A stretch of 64,000 bases of DNA from Mycolicibacter longobardus (GTDB lineage Bacteria; Actinomycetota; Actinomycetes; Mycobacteriales; Mycobacteriaceae). The notes under the pieces were generated by a model. The model made no database searches, was not told the DNA's origin, and was given only the letters and a program-made list of their open reading frames with translations. The stretch spans positions 124,001 through 188,000 of the forward strand of contig NZ_LQPG01000018.1 of the NCBI RefSeq assembly GCF_002102265.1, read 5' to 3'. Positions 37,443-45,915 of the stretch are shown here, piece after piece; within the stretch, counting starts at the first letter, position 1, and the number at the start of each line of letters is the position of its first letter. The position numbers and the translations under genes are program-made.

Positions 37443-38303
37443 ATGCGCAATGCTTCACCCATGGAGCGCTACAACCGTGACGGCCTGATCTTCGATGTCC
37501 GCGACGCCGGGCCGCCCGACGGGCCCGTCGTGGTGTTGCTGCACGGCTTCCCGCAACGAAACGACAGCTGGAACGGCGTCATCGACCGGCTCACCGCCGC
37601 GGGCTACCGGTGCCTGGCGCCCAACCAGCGCGGCTATTCGCCGGGTGCCCGGCCGCCCCGGCGGCGCGACTACCGCATGTCCGAACTCGTCGCCGACGTC
37701 GGCGCACTGATCGACGCCAGTGGCGCGCGGCGAGTGCATCTGGTGGGACATGACTGGGGCGCCGCGGTTGCGTGGGCAGTTGCGGCCGACATGCCCGAAC
37801 GAGTTGCGACCGTGTCGCCGGTGTCGGTGCCGCACCTGGCCGCCTTCCTGAAATCGCTGGTCACCAGCAGCCAGGGCCTGGCGTCCTGGTACATGGGTTT
37901 CTTCCAGTTGCCGTGGCTGCCGGAATGGCTGATGACTCGCGGTGGCGCCACCAGGGCCGCCAAAGCCCTGCAGCGCGGCGGGCTGACCGCGGCCGCGGCC
38001 GAACGGGATGGGCGGGCCATGGTCGAACCTGGCGCGCTGACCGGCGGGCTCAACTGGTATCGGGGCATGCCGCTGTCGGATGTCCAGGCCATCACCCGCC
38101 GTGTCGCGGTGCCCACCATGTACGTGTGGAGCGATCGTGACTTCGCCCTGAGGGCCAAGGCGGCTCACAACACCGCCCGCTACATCGACGCGGATTACCG
38201 ATTCGAGATACTGCCGGGCGTCTCGCACTGGATCCCCGATGCGGAGCCGGACCGGCTCGCCGACCTGCTGCTCGACTGGTTCGCCGCACACCCGGTCGAC
38301 TGA
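37443..38303 (+). CDS. Alpha/beta hydrolase, epoxide-hydrolase-like
   Basis: 286 residues (280 from ATG 37461). HGFPQ forms the oxyanion motif. The nucleophile is an aspartate, Asp104, in LVGHDWGAAVAW, the hallmark of epoxide hydrolases (haloalkane dehalogenases are alternatives). The terminal His is in GVSHWIPD, and a helical cap contains tyrosines (SWYMGFFQ, NWYRGMP). It probably opens epoxides of lipid or xenobiotic origin in the cytosol. It starts 9 bp after the membrane hydrolase gene and 3 bp before the next, an operon-like run. Confidence 0.86.
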   Translation: MRNASPMERYNRDGLIFDVRDAGPPDGPVVVLLHGFPQRNDSWNGVIDRLTAAGYRCLAPNQRGYSPGARPPRRRDYRMSELVADVGALIDASGARRVHLVGHDWGAAVAWAVAADMPERVATVSPVSVPHLAAFLKSLVTSSQGLASWYMGFFQLPWLPEWLMTRGGATRAAKALQRGGLTAAAAERDGRAMVEPGALTGGLNWYRGMPLSDVQAITRRVAVPTMYVWSDRDFALRAKAAHNTARYIDADYRFEILPGVSHWIPDAEPDRLADLLLDWFAAHPVD

Positions 38304-38306
38304 CTC

Positions 38307-38711
38307 ATGGCAGCCGCCTCCTCACGTTCGAAAGCGGACCCGGTGCAAACCCGCTCCGCCGTGCTGGCGCTCGCGGACTGGCTGCGTGATGAAGGCCGGC
38401 CCGCCCCGGGTCGGGCGGACCTGGGCGCCGCGGTCCGCCTGACCGCCCGCACGCTGGCCGAGTCGGCTCCGGGTGCCAGCGTCGAGGTGCGGGTGCCGCC
38501 GTTCGTCGCGGTCCAGTGCATCGCCGGGCCGCGGCACACCCGCGGCACCCCGCCCAACGTCGTCGAGACCGACCCGCGCAGCTGGCTGCTGCTGGCCGCC
38601 GGGCTGCTGGGCACCGGCGACGCGATCGCCGACGGAACGCTGCGATTGTCCGGCTCCAGGGCCGCCGAGATCGCCGAATGGCTGCCGTTGGTGAATCTTG
38701 ACGCATGTTGA
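38307..38711 (+). CDS. Sterol-carrier-family protein (Rv0807-like)
   Basis: 134 residues, small and soluble. The sequence has a helical N-terminal half and VPPFVAVQCIAGPRHTRGTPPNVVETDPRSWLLLAAG followed by SGSRAAEIAEWLPL. This matches the mycobacterial sterol-carrier/MDMPI-C-like family that precedes purF (Rv0807). No catalytic motif is evident; a lipid- or small-molecule-binding role is suggested by family name only. It is four bases downstream of the epoxide-hydrolase gene. Confidence 0.8.
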   Translation: MAAASSRSKADPVQTRSAVLALADWLRDEGRPAPGRADLGAAVRLTARTLAESAPGASVEVRVPPFVAVQCIAGPRHTRGTPPNVVETDPRSWLLLAAGLLGTGDAIADGTLRLSGSRAAEIAEWLPLVNLDAC

Positions 38712-38714
38712 CCG

Positions 38715-38720
38715 TAGACT
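38715..38720 (+). promoter_or_regulatory. -10 element upstream of purF
   Basis: TAGACT lies ~42 bp before the GTG chosen for purF, predicting a short 5' leader (~36 nt) carrying GGAG at 38749-38752. Confidence 0.35.
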
Positions 38721-38762
38721 GAACACCGTCACTTGAGGCCCGTCCCCTGGAGCAGCTATAAC

Positions 38763-40292
38763 GTGCCGGACCCGCAGGTAGTAGACCTTGAGAACGCACC
38801 CAGTGAAGAGTGCGGCGTATTCGGTGTATGGGCTCCTGGCGAAGAGGTGGCCAAGCTCACTTATTACGGCCTGTATGCGCTGCAGCACCGCGGCCAGGAG
38901 GCCGCCGGGATCGCGGTGGGTGACGGCTCACAGGTGCTGGTCTTCAAGGACCTCGGTTTGGTCAGCCAGGTTTTCGAGGAGCAGACGCTGGGCGCCATGC
39001 CCGGCCACGTCGCGATCGGGCACTGCCGCTACTCCACCACCGGCGACACCACCTGGGAGAACGCCCAGCCGGTGTTCCGCAACACCGCGGCCGGCACCGG
39101 CGTGGCCCTGGGCCACAACGGCAATCTCGTCAACACCGCTGAACTGGCCGGCCGCGCCCGCGAACTGGGCCTGATCGACACCCGCCGCCCCGGTGTCGCC
39201 ACCACCGACTCCGACATCCTCGGTGCGCTGTTGGCGCACGGATCCGCCGACACCTCCCTGGAGCAGGCGGCGCTGGAGCTGCTGCCGACGGCGCGCGGCG
39301 CCTTCTGCCTGACGTTCATGGACGAGAACACCCTCTATGCGGCCCGCGACCCGTGGGGGGTGCGGCCGTTGTCGCTGGGCCGGCTCGACCGCGGCTGGGT
39401 GGTGGCCTCGGAGACCGCGGCGCTCGACATCGTCGGTGCGTCCTTCGTCCGCGACATCGAACCCGGTGAGCTGCTGGCGATCGACGCCGACGGGGTGCGC
39501 TCCACCCGCTTCGCGAACCCCACCCCCAAGGGGTGTGTCTTCGAGTACGTCTACCTGGCCCGGCCCGACAGCACCATCGTCGGCCGGTCGGTGCACGCCA
39601 CCCGGGTGGAGATCGGCCGTCGGCTGGCCCGCGAGCACCCGGTCGACGCGGACCTGGTCATCGGCGTGCCGGAGTCAGGCACCCCCGCCGCGGTGGGTTA
39701 CGCCCAGGAATCCGGCATCGACTACGGACAGGGACTGACCAAGAACGCCTACGTCGGGCGGACCTTCATCCAGCCGTCGCAGACCATCCGCCAGCTCGGC
39801 ATCCGGCTCAAGCTCAACCCGCTGCGGGAGATCATCCGCGGTAAGCGGCTCATCGTCGTCGACGACTCGATCGTGCGCGGCAACACCCAGCGCGCTCTGG
39901 TGCGGATGCTGCGGGAGGCCGGCGCGGTCGAGGTGCACGTGCGGATCGCCTCCCCGCCGGTGAAGTGGCCCTGCTTCTACGGCATCGACTTCGCCTCACC
40001 GGCCGAGCTGATCGCCAATGCCGTCGAGGACCAGACCGAGATGGTCGAAGCGGTCCGCCGCGCCATCGGCGCCGACAGCCTGGGCTATGTCGGGCTGGAG
40101 GACATGATCGCCGCCACCGAGCAACCCAAGTCGCGGTTGTGCAGTGCCTGTTTCGACGGCAACTACCCGATCGAGCTGCCCGACGACAGTGCCCTGGGCA
40201 AGAACGTCATCGAACAGATGCTGACCAATACTGCGCTGGCTGCCGAAAGCGATGCGCAACAAAGCGATGCCGCGGCGCTTCGGCGTCCCTGA
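38763..40292 (+). CDS. purF: Amidophosphoribosyltransferase
   Basis: 509 residues from GTG 38763, chosen because GGAG is ten bases upstream; TTG 38733 in frame is the alternative. First committed step of purine synthesis (PRPP + glutamine to phosphoribosylamine). The N-terminal nucleophile glutaminase has Cys17 in ECGVFGVW, exposed after removal of a 16-residue propeptide, as in the B. subtilis type enzyme. The PRPP-binding site is RLIVVDDSIVRGNTQRAL. Cysteines near the C terminus (CSACFDGNYP, with Cys earlier in VKWPCFYGID) fit the Fe-S cluster of this class. M. tuberculosis has purM directly downstream; here three genes intervene. Confidence 0.96.
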   Translation: MPDPQVVDLENAPSEECGVFGVWAPGEEVAKLTYYGLYALQHRGQEAAGIAVGDGSQVLVFKDLGLVSQVFEEQTLGAMPGHVAIGHCRYSTTGDTTWENAQPVFRNTAAGTGVALGHNGNLVNTAELAGRARELGLIDTRRPGVATTDSDILGALLAHGSADTSLEQAALELLPTARGAFCLTFMDENTLYAARDPWGVRPLSLGRLDRGWVVASETAALDIVGASFVRDIEPGELLAIDADGVRSTRFANPTPKGCVFEYVYLARPDSTIVGRSVHATRVEIGRRLAREHPVDADLVIGVPESGTPAAVGYAQESGIDYGQGLTKNAYVGRTFIQPSQTIRQLGIRLKLNPLREIIRGKRLIVVDDSIVRGNTQRALVRMLREAGAVEVHVRIASPPVKWPCFYGIDFASPAELIANAVEDQTEMVEAVRRAIGADSLGYVGLEDMIAATEQPKSRLCSACFDGNYPIELPDDSALGKNVIEQMLTNTALAAESDAQQSDAAALRRP

Positions 40293-40331
40293 TCAGTAGT
40301 CCGCGGGTCCTCTGCCGCGACTGATATCAAC

Positions 40332-40346
40332 TACTTGACGCAAGTA
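40332..40346. promoter_or_regulatory. Palindromic MarR operator candidate
   Basis: TACTTG-ACG-CAAGTA is a perfect inverted repeat with 6-bp arms, 98 bp upstream of the MarR start and 40 bp past the purF stop. Its size and symmetry suit a MarR dimer. Confidence 0.55.
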
Positions 40347-40443
40347 CGGCGAGTCGATAGCGTCGGTCGCCGGCAGGCGTCGACCCGTGGGGCAGTCGTG
40401 GTTGTGACGCGTTCTGCCAAGCGCGTTGACAGGGAAGCAGGAC

Positions 40444-40923
40444 ATGGATCTCACCCGCAACATCCTGTGGCTGCTCAAGCAGGCCTTCTACTACTCGCTG
40501 ACGACGGTGAACGAAGCGATCAGCGACCACGGGGTGAGCACCGCCCAGATCGGCTTGTTGCGCCAGCTCGCGGGCGAGCCCGGCCTGTCCGGCGCCGAAC
40601 TCGCCCGCCGGCTGCTCATCACCCCGCAGGGCGTGCAACTGGCGTTGAACTCCCTTGAGCGCCGCGGGTTGGTGGAGCGTAAACAGGATCCCCGCCATGG
40701 CCGCATCCTGCGCGCTTACCTGACCGACGAGGGGCGCGCGGTGACCGAGGTGGTCATCACCGACGCGATCGCCGCCCACGACCAGGTGTTCGGCGTGCTG
40801 ACACCCGACGAGCAGGAGACGCTGCGGGGCCTGCTGGCGCGCGTCGTCGAGCAGAATGCCGGCCCGCCCGGCTTTCCGCCCGGATCGACCAAGTCGAGAC
40901 CTGATGGAAGACAACGCTTTTGA
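40444..40923 (+). CDS. MarR-family transcriptional regulator
   Basis: 159 residues from ATG 40444; TTG 40426 is possible. The winged helix-turn-helix is LRQLAGEPGLSGAELARRLLITPQGVQLALNSLERRGLVERKQDPRHGRILRAYLTDEG, with the conserved DxRxxR-like wing. It is followed 18 bp later by two acyl-CoA dehydrogenase genes, with a palindromic site upstream. The natural reading is that it is autoregulated and controls the dehydrogenases in response to an acyl or aromatic effector. The three genes form an insertion between purF and purM. Confidence 0.88.
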   Translation: MDLTRNILWLLKQAFYYSLTTVNEAISDHGVSTAQIGLLRQLAGEPGLSGAELARRLLITPQGVQLALNSLERRGLVERKQDPRHGRILRAYLTDEGRAVTEVVITDAIAAHDQVFGVLTPDEQETLRGLLARVVEQNAGPPGFPPGSTKSRPDGRQRF

Positions 40924-40941
40924 TGTCCAGAAGGAGACAAT

Positions 40942-42084
40942 ATGAACGACTTGTCAACGGAGAGTGAGCTGTTCGTCGCCACGGCGCGCGCATTCCTGGA
41001 CAAAACCGCTGCGGTGAGTGCGCAGCGCGACCTGTACGCCCGGGGCCGGTCCCATGATCCGCAGTGGTGGCGGCAGGCAGCCGAACTCGGCTGGGCAGGC
41101 CTGCTGGTGCCCGAGGAACTCGGTGGCGGCAGCGTCTCCGGCTGCGGCCTGCGTGACCTGGCCGCCATCGCCACGGAGATCGGACGCACCGTGGCGGCCG
41201 GTCCGCTGTACCCGGTGAGCGTGGTCCTGGCCGGTCTCGTCGACGCCGACAACCGGGATGCCCACGCGCAGGCCATCGCGGCGCTGGTGTCGGGGGAGAC
41301 CGTGGCGACGTGGGCCGCCGACGAACCGGGCCGGGGTTTTCGCCCGCACCAGCCAAGCCTCACCGCGACGAGCACCGGGGACGGCTACCGGCTCAACGGA
41401 GTCAAGGACCGGGTGGAGGCCGGTGACCGGGCCGACCTGGTGCTGGTCGGTGCCCGCACCGACGACGGTGCGCTGCGCCAGTTCCTGGTCCGCACCGATG
41501 CCGCCGGCGTGGCGGTGGCGCCGCAGCCCGGCATCGACCTGGTGAAGCAGTACGCGCGAATCGAGTTCACCGATGCCGAGATCGACGCGTCGGCGGTGGT
41601 CGGTACCGCCGCACAGACCGCTGAACTCATCGACCGGCAGACCCAGGTCGCGATCACGCTGGTCTGCGCCGAAACCGCCGGAATCCTGGACACCGTGTTG
41701 ACCATGACCGTCGCGTGGGCGCGTGACCGCTACAGCTTCGGCCGGCCGCTGGCGTCCTACCAGGCCATCAAACACCGGCTCGCCGACATGACCATGTGGA
41801 TGCACGCCTGCCGCGCGATCACCGCCGGCGCCGTGGACAAGGTGGCCGAGCGGGCGCCCGACGCCGCCGTGTGGGCCGGGGCCGCCAAGTCCTATCTGGG
41901 TGAGCACGCCGGTCCGCTGATTCAGGAGTGCGTCCAGCTGCACGGCGGCATCGGCGTCACCTGGGAACACGACCTGCACCTGTATCTGCGCCGGGCCACC
42001 CTGTACCGCAACCTGTTCGGCACCCCTGCCGAACACCACCAGGCCATCTTCGCGGCCGCGAGCACCACGGAGCCGGCCGCATGA
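40942..42084 (+). CDS. Acyl-CoA dehydrogenase (first of pair)
   Basis: 380 residues; GGAG at the 5' side (aaggagacaat) serves as ribosome site. Features: the FAD/acyl-CoA fold with AAELGWAGLLVPEELGGG, YSFGRPLASYQAIKHRLADM and VQLHGGIGVTWEHDLHLYLRRA. The central beta domain lacks the usual (E/Q)xxxGSD motif (it has ADEPGRGF instead), so this subunit may be a non-canonical partner of the second. Such alpha/beta FadE pairs are known to form heterotetramers in steroid side-chain catabolism. Coupled by ATGA to the next gene. Confidence 0.87.
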   Translation: MNDLSTESELFVATARAFLDKTAAVSAQRDLYARGRSHDPQWWRQAAELGWAGLLVPEELGGGSVSGCGLRDLAAIATEIGRTVAAGPLYPVSVVLAGLVDADNRDAHAQAIAALVSGETVATWAADEPGRGFRPHQPSLTATSTGDGYRLNGVKDRVEAGDRADLVLVGARTDDGALRQFLVRTDAAGVAVAPQPGIDLVKQYARIEFTDAEIDASAVVGTAAQTAELIDRQTQVAITLVCAETAGILDTVLTMTVAWARDRYSFGRPLASYQAIKHRLADMTMWMHACRAITAGAVDKVAERAPDAAVWAGAAKSYLGEHAGPLIQECVQLHGGIGVTWEHDLHLYLRRATLYRNLFGTPAEHHQAIFAAASTTEPAA

Positions 42085-43310
42085 GCGAGCTCACCGTCGA
42101 GGCCTTCGCCGCCGCGGCGCGGGACTGGCTGGCCGCCAACATGCCGCGCCTGGACCCGCAGAACCCCCCTCGCAACGGCCGTGACGACGACGGCGCATGG
42201 CAGCGCGCCCGCGAACTGCAGCGGCGGCTGTCCGACGGTGGCTTCGCCGGGATCTGCTTCCCGCGTGAGTACGGCGGCCTCGGTCTGGACATCAGCTATC
42301 AGAAGGCCTTCGACGCCGAGGCCGTCGGCTATGAGATGCCGCTGATCCTCAACGTCCCGACCTTCACCATCTGCTGCGCGACGCTGCTCGACACCGGCAG
42401 CGAGGAACAGAAGCGCCGCCACATCAGCGCCGCGCTGCGCGGCGACGAGGTCCTGGTGCAGTTGCTCTCCGAGCCCAGCGGCGGATCCGACCTGGCGGGA
42501 CTCATCACCCGCGCCGAGCGCGACGGCGAGGACTGGGTGGTCAGCGGGGCCAAGACCTGGAGCACCAGCGCCTTTGCCGCCGACTTCGGGCTGCTGCTGG
42601 CCCGCACCGATCCGACGGTGCCCAAGCACGACGGACTGACCATGTTCCTGGTGCCGATCGACGCCCCCGGCATCACGCTGCGACGCATCGAACAGGTCGA
42701 CGGCTCCAACGAATTCTGCGAAGAGTTCTTCGACGGGTTGCGGCTCGGTGCGGACGCGGTGGTCGGCGAGGTCAACAAGGGCTGGGACGTCGCGTCCCGG
42801 CTGCTCTATCACGAGCGGCGCGCCGTGGGACAGGGCTCGGAGTTCGCCAGCGGACGCGGCCCCGAACGCACCGAGATGGCCGCCGGCGACTTCCTGGCCC
42901 TGGCGCGGGAGACCGGGACCGCGGACGACCCGCTCACCCGCGACCAGATCGGCCGGGTGCTGGCCCGGCGGATGGTCCGCGACAAGCTCATCGACTACGC
43001 CGGGCGCGCCATGCGCAGCGGCGAGCTTCCGCCCGCCGCGGCCTCGATCATCCGGCTGTTCCATTCCGATGTGACCTATTTGGAGGTCGACACCGCCATG
43101 CAGGTCGCGGGACCGTTGGGTGTGGTCGACGATGAGTGGCACCTACTCAAAGTGGGACGGCGGTACCTGTCGCGGCAGACGGTGGGCCTCGGCGGCGGCA
43201 GCGACGAGATGGCCCGCAACGTCATCGCCGAACGCGTCCTGGGGCTGCCCCGCGAGTACGCCGCCGACCGCGGTGTTCCGTTCAACCAGGTCCGCCACAA
43301 CAAGGTCTGA
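42081..43310 (+). CDS. Acyl-CoA dehydrogenase (second of pair)
   Basis: 409 residues from the ATG overlapping the first gene's stop. It retains the full set of motifs: FPREYGGLGLD, QLLSEPSGGSDLAG (FAD/substrate loop), GAKTWSTSA and the C-terminal LGGGSDEMARNVIAERVLGLP. It oxidises an acyl-CoA to the enoyl-CoA, transferring electrons to ETF. Together with the first subunit it may form a heteromeric FadE; the substrate is unknown. It ends 57 bp before purM. Confidence 0.88.
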   Translation: MSELTVEAFAAAARDWLAANMPRLDPQNPPRNGRDDDGAWQRARELQRRLSDGGFAGICFPREYGGLGLDISYQKAFDAEAVGYEMPLILNVPTFTICCATLLDTGSEEQKRRHISAALRGDEVLVQLLSEPSGGSDLAGLITRAERDGEDWVVSGAKTWSTSAFAADFGLLLARTDPTVPKHDGLTMFLVPIDAPGITLRRIEQVDGSNEFCEEFFDGLRLGADAVVGEVNKGWDVASRLLYHERRAVGQGSEFASGRGPERTEMAAGDFLALARETGTADDPLTRDQIGRVLARRMVRDKLIDYAGRAMRSGELPPAAASIIRLFHSDVTYLEVDTAMQVAGPLGVVDDEWHLLKVGRRYLSRQTVGLGGGSDEMARNVIAERVLGLPREYAADRGVPFNQVRHNKV

Positions 43311-43353
43311 GGCTGCAACGTCGAGCGCGATACCGTCGGCAGTCGGCGACCGG

Positions 43354-43359
43354 TAGCCT
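43354..43359 (+). promoter_or_regulatory. -10 element for leaderless purM transcript
   Basis: TAGCCT followed by 8 nt and ATG 43368. This gives purM its own promoter despite the acyl-CoA dehydrogenase genes lying between it and purF. Confidence 0.5.
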
Positions 43360-43367
43360 TTACCGCG

Positions 43368-44453
43368 ATGACCTCAGCAGAATCGAGCTCCCAGGGCGTT
43401 ACCTACGCATCGGCGGGCGTGGATATCGACGCCGGTGACCGGGCCGTGGAGTTGTTCAAACCGTTGGCCGCCAAAGCCACCAGGCCGGAAGTGCGGGGCG
43501 GGCTCGGCGGATTCGCCGGACTGTTCGCCCTACGCAACGACTACCGTGAGCCGCTGTTGGCGTCCTCCACCGACGGCGTGGGCACCAAGCTGGCGATCGC
43601 CCAGGCACTGGACAAGCACGACACCGTTGGTATCGACCTGGTGGCCATGGTTGTCGACGACCTGGTGGTGTGCGGCGCCGAGCCGCTGTTCCTGCAGGAC
43701 TACATCGCCGTGGGCCGCACCGTGCCGGAACGGGTCGCCGCGATCGTGGCCGGCATCGCCGAGGGCTGCGTGCAGGCCGGTTGCGCGCTGCTGGGCGGGG
43801 AGACCGCCGAGCACCCCGGCCTGATGGAACCCGACCACTACGACATCTCCGCCACCGGTGTCGGCGTGGTGGAGGCCGACGACGTGCTCGGCCCGGACCG
43901 CGTCCGCCCCGGCGACGTCCTGATCGCGATGGGTTCCTCGGGCCTGCACTCCAACGGCTACTCGCTGGCCCGTGCGGTGCTGCTGGACATCGACCGGATG
44001 AACCTGGCGGGCCACGTCGAGGAGTTCGGCCGCACCCTGGGCGAGGAACTGCTCGAACCGACCCGGATCTACGCCAAGGACTGCCTGGCGCTGGCCGCCG
44101 AGACCCAGGTCCGGACCTTCTGCCACGTGACCGGCGGCGGTCTGGCCGGCAATCTGGCCCGCGTCATCCCGGACGGGCTGATCGCCGAGGTGGATCGCGG
44201 TACCTGGACTCCGGCGCCGGTGTTCGGACTGATCGCCCAGCGCGGCCGGGTGAGCCGGGCCGAGATGGAGAAGACGTTCAACCTCGGCGTGGGGATGGTT
44301 GCCGTCGTCGCGCCGGAGGACACCGACCGGGCGCTGGCGATCCTGACCGCCCGCCACGTGGACTGCTGGCCGCTCGGCACGGTGGCCAAGGCGGGGAAGA
44401 ACGCCAAGCCGGGCAACGGAGCCAAGCTCGTCGGGCAGCACCCGCGGTTCTAA
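43368..44453 (+). CDS. purM: Phosphoribosylformylglycinamidine cyclo-ligase
   Basis: 361 residues. AIR synthetase converts FGAM + ATP to AIR. Motifs: VTYASAGVDIDAGDRAV (start of the PurM fold), LLASSTDGVGTKLAIAQ, GIDLVAMVVDDLVVCGAEPLFLQDYIA, GGETAEHPGLM and HVTGGGLAGNLARVIP. The C terminus carries a short basic Lys/Gly tail (KAGKNAKPGNGAK). It is normally coupled with purF; a separate leaderless-type promoter is present here. Confidence 0.96.
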   Translation: MTSAESSSQGVTYASAGVDIDAGDRAVELFKPLAAKATRPEVRGGLGGFAGLFALRNDYREPLLASSTDGVGTKLAIAQALDKHDTVGIDLVAMVVDDLVVCGAEPLFLQDYIAVGRTVPERVAAIVAGIAEGCVQAGCALLGGETAEHPGLMEPDHYDISATGVGVVEADDVLGPDRVRPGDVLIAMGSSGLHSNGYSLARAVLLDIDRMNLAGHVEEFGRTLGEELLEPTRIYAKDCLALAAETQVRTFCHVTGGGLAGNLARVIPDGLIAEVDRGTWTPAPVFGLIAQRGRVSRAEMEKTFNLGVGMVAVVAPEDTDRALAILTARHVDCWPLGTVAKAGKNAKPGNGAKLVGQHPRF

Positions 44454-44485
44454 GCCCGCTACGACCTGGCGTTATGCGTCAGCGC

Positions 44486-44653
44486 TCAGCGGCGCCAGTC
44501 GTCGTCACCGTTCCACGAGTCGTCACCGTCGGAGTCGTTGACCTCAGACCCAGCCAGCTCACGTTGGAGCTGGGTGAAATCGGTCGACGGTGAGCTGTAC
44601 TTCAGCTCTCGAGCAACCTTGGTCTGCTTCGCCTTAGCCCGGCCGCGGCCCAT
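44486..44653 (-). CDS. DUF3073 small protein (Rv0810c-like)
   Basis: 55 residues, MGRGRAKAKQTKVARELKY at the start and an acidic Trp-containing end (SWNGDDDWRR). This is the mycobacterial/actinobacterial DUF3073 small protein, with a basic N-terminal half and an acidic C-terminal half; function unknown. It is convergent with purM and is followed in the opposite direction by the YgfZ-like gene. The SD (GAGGGGG on the minus strand) is directly followed by a complementary C run before ATG, so the ribosome site may be hidden in a short hairpin. Confidence 0.88.
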   Translation of the reverse strand: MGRGRAKAKQTKVARELKYSSPSTDFTQLQRELAGSEVNDSDGDDSWNGDDDWRR

Positions 44654-44800
44654 GGGGGGACCCCCTCGCGCAATAACGGAGCGGCCCCACGAGCAGGCGG
44701 CTCCGATCTGAGTGTGTTTATTGTCCTGCCGACAGCTTACCGTGCCGATCGGGGAGCTGCCGACTGGCCTGCGCCGGTGTGACGACCGTCAAATCCGGGA

Positions 44801-45880
44801 TCAAAGCCGGCCCCGCAGTCGGTCGACGGCGACCCGGCCCGCGCCCGGCACATCCGGTGCCGGCAGCGATTCCGGATCGATCACCGCGCTGACCGCGGAT
44901 TCGGCCCCGGTCAGCAGCGGGGTGTCGGCCGGCAATCCGCGTTTGAGCAGTGCCAGGGCGATCGGGCCCAGCTCGAAGTGGTCCACCACGGTGCCCAGCC
45001 GGCCCACCGGGCGTCCACCCGAGGTGACCGGATCGCCGGTCGACGGCCGGTCCACCGATCCATCCAGGTGCAGCAGCACCAGCATCCGGGGCGGCTTGCC
45101 CAGGTTGTGCACCCGGGCGACGGTCTCCTGCCCGCTGTAGCACCCCTTGTCCAGGTGCACCGCGCCGACACCGGGCCCACCGATCCAGTTCAGCTCGTGC
45201 GGAATGCTGCGCTCGTCGGTGTCCACGCCCAGTCGCGGTCGCCGCGCCGCCACCCGGTTCGCCTCGTAGGCCCACACCCCGGCGGGCCGCACCCCGGCCC
45301 CGGTCAGCCGGCGCTGCCAATCGCCCTTGTCCGCGCGCGGCACCAGCAATTCCAGCGCGTCGCCGCCGGGACTCTCGCGTACGAAGGCCCCGGAGTCCGG
45401 GTTGGGCACCGCGGTGGCCCCAGGCGGCCCGGCCAGGCCCAACGCCTCGAGCACCGCCGGGGCGTGCCTGCCCGGACCCAGCAGTGACAACACGGCCAGA
45501 TCGGCGGGCTCGACAGCAACGTCGGCCCAGAACACCATCTTGCGCAGGTGCTCGGCCAGCGGCTCGCCCCGCCACGGCTCGGTGTCGAGGTAGGTGCGCT
45601 CGCGCAGCTCGGTCTGAACCCAGTGATTCTGGATGTGGCCCTTGCCGTCCAGCGTCAGGTTCTCGGTGCTGGCACCCTCGGGCAGGTCGGCGACGTGCTG
45701 GGTGCACAGACTGTGCAACCACGTCTTGCGTTCCGCGCCGCTGAGTGCGAGCACCGCGCGGTGGGATCGATCCACCAGCACGGCTTCGGTTTGGGCGCTG
45801 CGCTGCTCGCCGAACGGGTCGCCGTAGTGCCAGATCGCGCCGGCGTCGGGGCCGGGATCGGGCGCGGGAACGGCGGACAC
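44801..45880 (-). CDS. YgfZ/GcvT-domain folate-binding protein (Rv0811c-like)
   Basis: 359 residues. The YgfZ signature KGCYSGQETVARVHNLGKPPR (about residues 240-260) with its conserved cysteine is intact, in an aminomethyltransferase-like fold. YgfZ proteins bind tetrahydrofolate and support Fe-S cluster assembly or repair. It is divergent from the aminodeoxychorismate-lyase-like gene (35 bp between starts), a folate-related neighbourhood. Confidence 0.88.
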   Translation of the reverse strand: MSAVPAPDPGPDAGAIWHYGDPFGEQRSAQTEAVLVDRSHRAVLALSGAERKTWLHSLCTQHVADLPEGASTENLTLDGKGHIQNHWVQTELRERTYLDTEPWRGEPLAEHLRKMVFWADVAVEPADLAVLSLLGPGRHAPAVLEALGLAGPPGATAVPNPDSGAFVRESPGGDALELLVPRADKGDWQRRLTGAGVRPAGVWAYEANRVAARRPRLGVDTDERSIPHELNWIGGPGVGAVHLDKGCYSGQETVARVHNLGKPPRMLVLLHLDGSVDRPSTGDPVTSGGRPVGRLGTVVDHFELGPIALALLKRGLPADTPLLTGAESAVSAVIDPESLPAPDVPGAGRVAVDRLRGRL

Positions 45881-45915
45881 GTGTCAACTCTACGGAGCCG
45901 CTACGCTCACGGTCC

